Positions 62,965 through 64,000 of a DNA stretch of 64,000 nucleotides are shown one piece after another (positions within the stretch are counted from its first letter, which is position 1; each line of letters starts with the position of its first letter). The stretch is taken from contig CANMSE010000004.1 of the NCBI GenBank assembly GCA_947500555.1, positions 62,001-126,000 of the forward strand. Direction: 5' to 3'. A program made the translations under genes and the position numbers. Origin of the DNA: an uncultured Fulvivirga sp. (GTDB lineage Bacteria; Bacteroidota; Bacteroidia; Cytophagales; Cyclobacteriaceae). Below the pieces are notes generated by a model. The model searched no databases. It was not told the DNA's origin and saw nothing but the letters and a program-made list of their open reading frames with translations.

Positions 62965-63804
62965 TCAATCTAACTGATACTGTTTTGGTGTTTTATCAAA
63001 TTTAGCTTTAAAAGCTTGGATAAAATTAGTCAGAGAATCATAGCCGATGTCAAAATGGATATCAGACGGTCTCTTTTTTTCATTCTTAAGGAGGAACGCT
63101 GCGTATTCAAGCCTCTTGTCCTGAAACCATTTGCTGGGAGAAGTGTGAAAATAGCTTTCAAATTTTCTTTTAAATGTAGAAAGACTCATGTTAGTTAGGA
63201 AGGCCAGTTCATTTAGAGTCAATTTATTCAACTTATTGTTTTCAACAACCTCCTTGAAATGAAAATCATAATCATTTACATCATCCATCAAAGACTCTAG
63301 AAAGTCATTACCTAATGTGCCGGTTAGGTATAGCATTAATTCCTCAAACTTGACCTGAAACACATTATTCTTAGCGTTTTGAGATAAATTATTGAGATTA
63401 ATCAGACTTTCGGCAAAAGAACGCAAATACCGATCAAATGGAATGGATTGAATGCTCCTGCTTTTGGAATCTTTTGACAAAGCAATGGAATATTTTCTAG
63501 CGAATTGAAAAACAGCTTCATTAGAAAAAAAGAAGAGTATACTTCTGTAGCTATTATTTGTATCCGCCAATTTCTCCGTCATTAGGCATTTACCAGCTTT
63601 CATCAGAAGAAATTTACCATTTGAAATAGACATGGATTTGACATTAGAGAATACTTCTTTGTGTCCTTCGAGCAAGAAGCTAAACGTATTCATAGAGAGG
63701 CTAACTTGCTGCTTAGTAGACTCTTGTCGAACCTTATAATCGTATACCAGCACATCTGTTTTTTCAACAGATATTAAGTCTTCAGGTAAGGTTATGATTT
63801 TCAT
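62965..63804 (-). CDS. AraC-family transcriptional regulator
   Basis: A 279-residue soluble AraC regulator. Residues 1-165 form a cupin-like ligand domain without clear metal residues (ISNGKFLLMKAGKCLMTEK). The HTH pair starts near 190 with LTLNELAFLTNMSLSTFKRKFESYFHTSPSKWFQDKRLEYAAFLL and ends SDIHFDIGYDSLTNFIQAFKAKFDKTPKQY. Target unknown; the PEBP gene on the same strand downstream is possible. Its start carries an AGGAGGAA Shine-Dalgarno sequence, rare in this phylum. Confidence 0.88.
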   Translation of the reverse strand: MKIITLPEDLISVEKTDVLVYDYKVRQESTKQQVSLSMNTFSFLLEGHKEVFSNVKSMSISNGKFLLMKAGKCLMTEKLADTNNSYRSILFFFSNEAVFQFARKYSIALSKDSKSRSIQSIPFDRYLRSFAESLINLNNLSQNAKNNVFQVKFEELMLYLTGTLGNDFLESLMDDVNDYDFHFKEVVENNKLNKLTLNELAFLTNMSLSTFKRKFESYFHTSPSKWFQDKRLEYAAFLLKNEKKRPSDIHFDIGYDSLTNFIQAFKAKFDKTPKQYQLD

Positions 63805-63810
63805 GTCTTA

Positions 63811-63818
63811 TTCCTCCT
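63811..63818 (-). promoter_or_regulatory. Strong Shine-Dalgarno site of the AraC gene
   Basis: The reverse strand reads AGGAGGAA six bases before the ATG at 63804. A full AGGAGG is unusual in Bacteroidota, whose initiation relies little on SD pairing, and supports this start. Confidence 0.6.
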
Positions 63819-63924
63819 AACATCTAAATGAATTGGAGTAGGTTTTATCGCTCTCACTTCCACTAGATCACATTTTATATGACTATGCAGGAAGCCTTTT
63901 TATTATAAATTTCATTTGTCCTCT

Positions 63925-63958
63925 ATGGTTTGATTCATGTTCACAAACATGAAACCAT
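63925..63958. repeat. Large inverted repeat near window end
   Basis: ATGGTTT(GATT)CATGTT is followed, after CACA, by AACATGAAACCAT: 13-base complementary arms with a 4-base bulge on the left. It lies about 120 bases upstream of the AraC gene on that gene's promoter side. No poly-T, so an operator or an element of a gene beyond the window is more likely than a terminator. 63805-64000 has no other feature. Confidence 0.5.
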
Positions 63959-64000
63959 TTGCAATAATTGTTTGTAAGTTTATTGCCGAAAAACGGTTCA

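Overview
The window reads as chromosomal DNA of a Bacteroidota bacterium, most likely of the Cytophagales (Fulvivirga/Roseivirga-like). The evidence is a fused LpxC-FabZ, the type IX secretion regulator PorX, a SusC/SusD pair, DUF3822 beside coaD, several upstream elements fitting the Bacteroidota -7 consensus TAnnTTTG, few Shine-Dalgarno sequences, AT-rich DNA and frequent GTG/TTG starts. The last point is inferred from tight gene packing. No rRNA, tRNA, CRISPR array, insertion sequence or prophage was seen. Genes are dense and no gene-free stretch exceeds 300 bases; the longest are 384-679 and 30011-30263.

Layout. 1-8 kb: truncated universal stress protein with a palindrome-rich upstream region, a polytopic membrane protein, pirin, an S41 peptidase beside a membrane-anchored AraC regulator, an FMN reductase, a GIN-domain lipoprotein and a PagL-like lipid A deacylase. 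8-16 kb: kdsB-nfeD, a LysM/DPBB protein, DUF2400, pyrE, NUDIX, coaD-DUF3822-pseudopilin-like protein. 16-24 kb: NUDIX, thioesterase, RecD-like helicase, DUF1573, DUF423-YggS, GH3 enzyme coupled to a LysE exporter, a second membrane AraC regulator and a LuxR-type response regulator. 24-30 kb: SusC, SusD and an accessory lipoprotein, visibly more GC-rich in the SusC/SusD part. 30-36 kb: a short Bat-type operon (DUF58, BatD-like, BatA) opposite DUF4296-MutS2. 36-42 kb: HD hydrolase-lpxD-lpxC/fabZ-lpxA-ABC ATPase, divergent from porX-tsaE-ald. 45-51 kb: valS, fumarylacetoacetase, flavin reductase, a BamA-like barrel and DUF2911. 52-58 kb: a tight five-gene run of RimB-like protease, RimK ligase, aspartoacylase-like deacylase, a 993-residue protein with a degenerate P-loop, and an MscS channel. 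58-64 kb: methyltransferase, a four-gene run ending in dipeptidase and cyclase, a PEBP protein and an AraC regulator.

Envelope biogenesis dominates: Kdo activation (KdsB), lipid A synthesis (LpxD, LpxC-FabZ, LpxA), possible lipid A remodelling (PagL-like), T9SS control (PorX) and TonB-dependent uptake. The best candidate for an undescribed system is the 51965-58253 run. It joins a glutamate-ligation/removal toolkit to a STAND/ORC-like protein lacking the Walker A lysine and to a mechanosensitive channel. A second candidate is DUF3822 plus the pseudopilin-like protein (14454-16155), which looks like a PilM/pilin-like pair outside any pilus locus.
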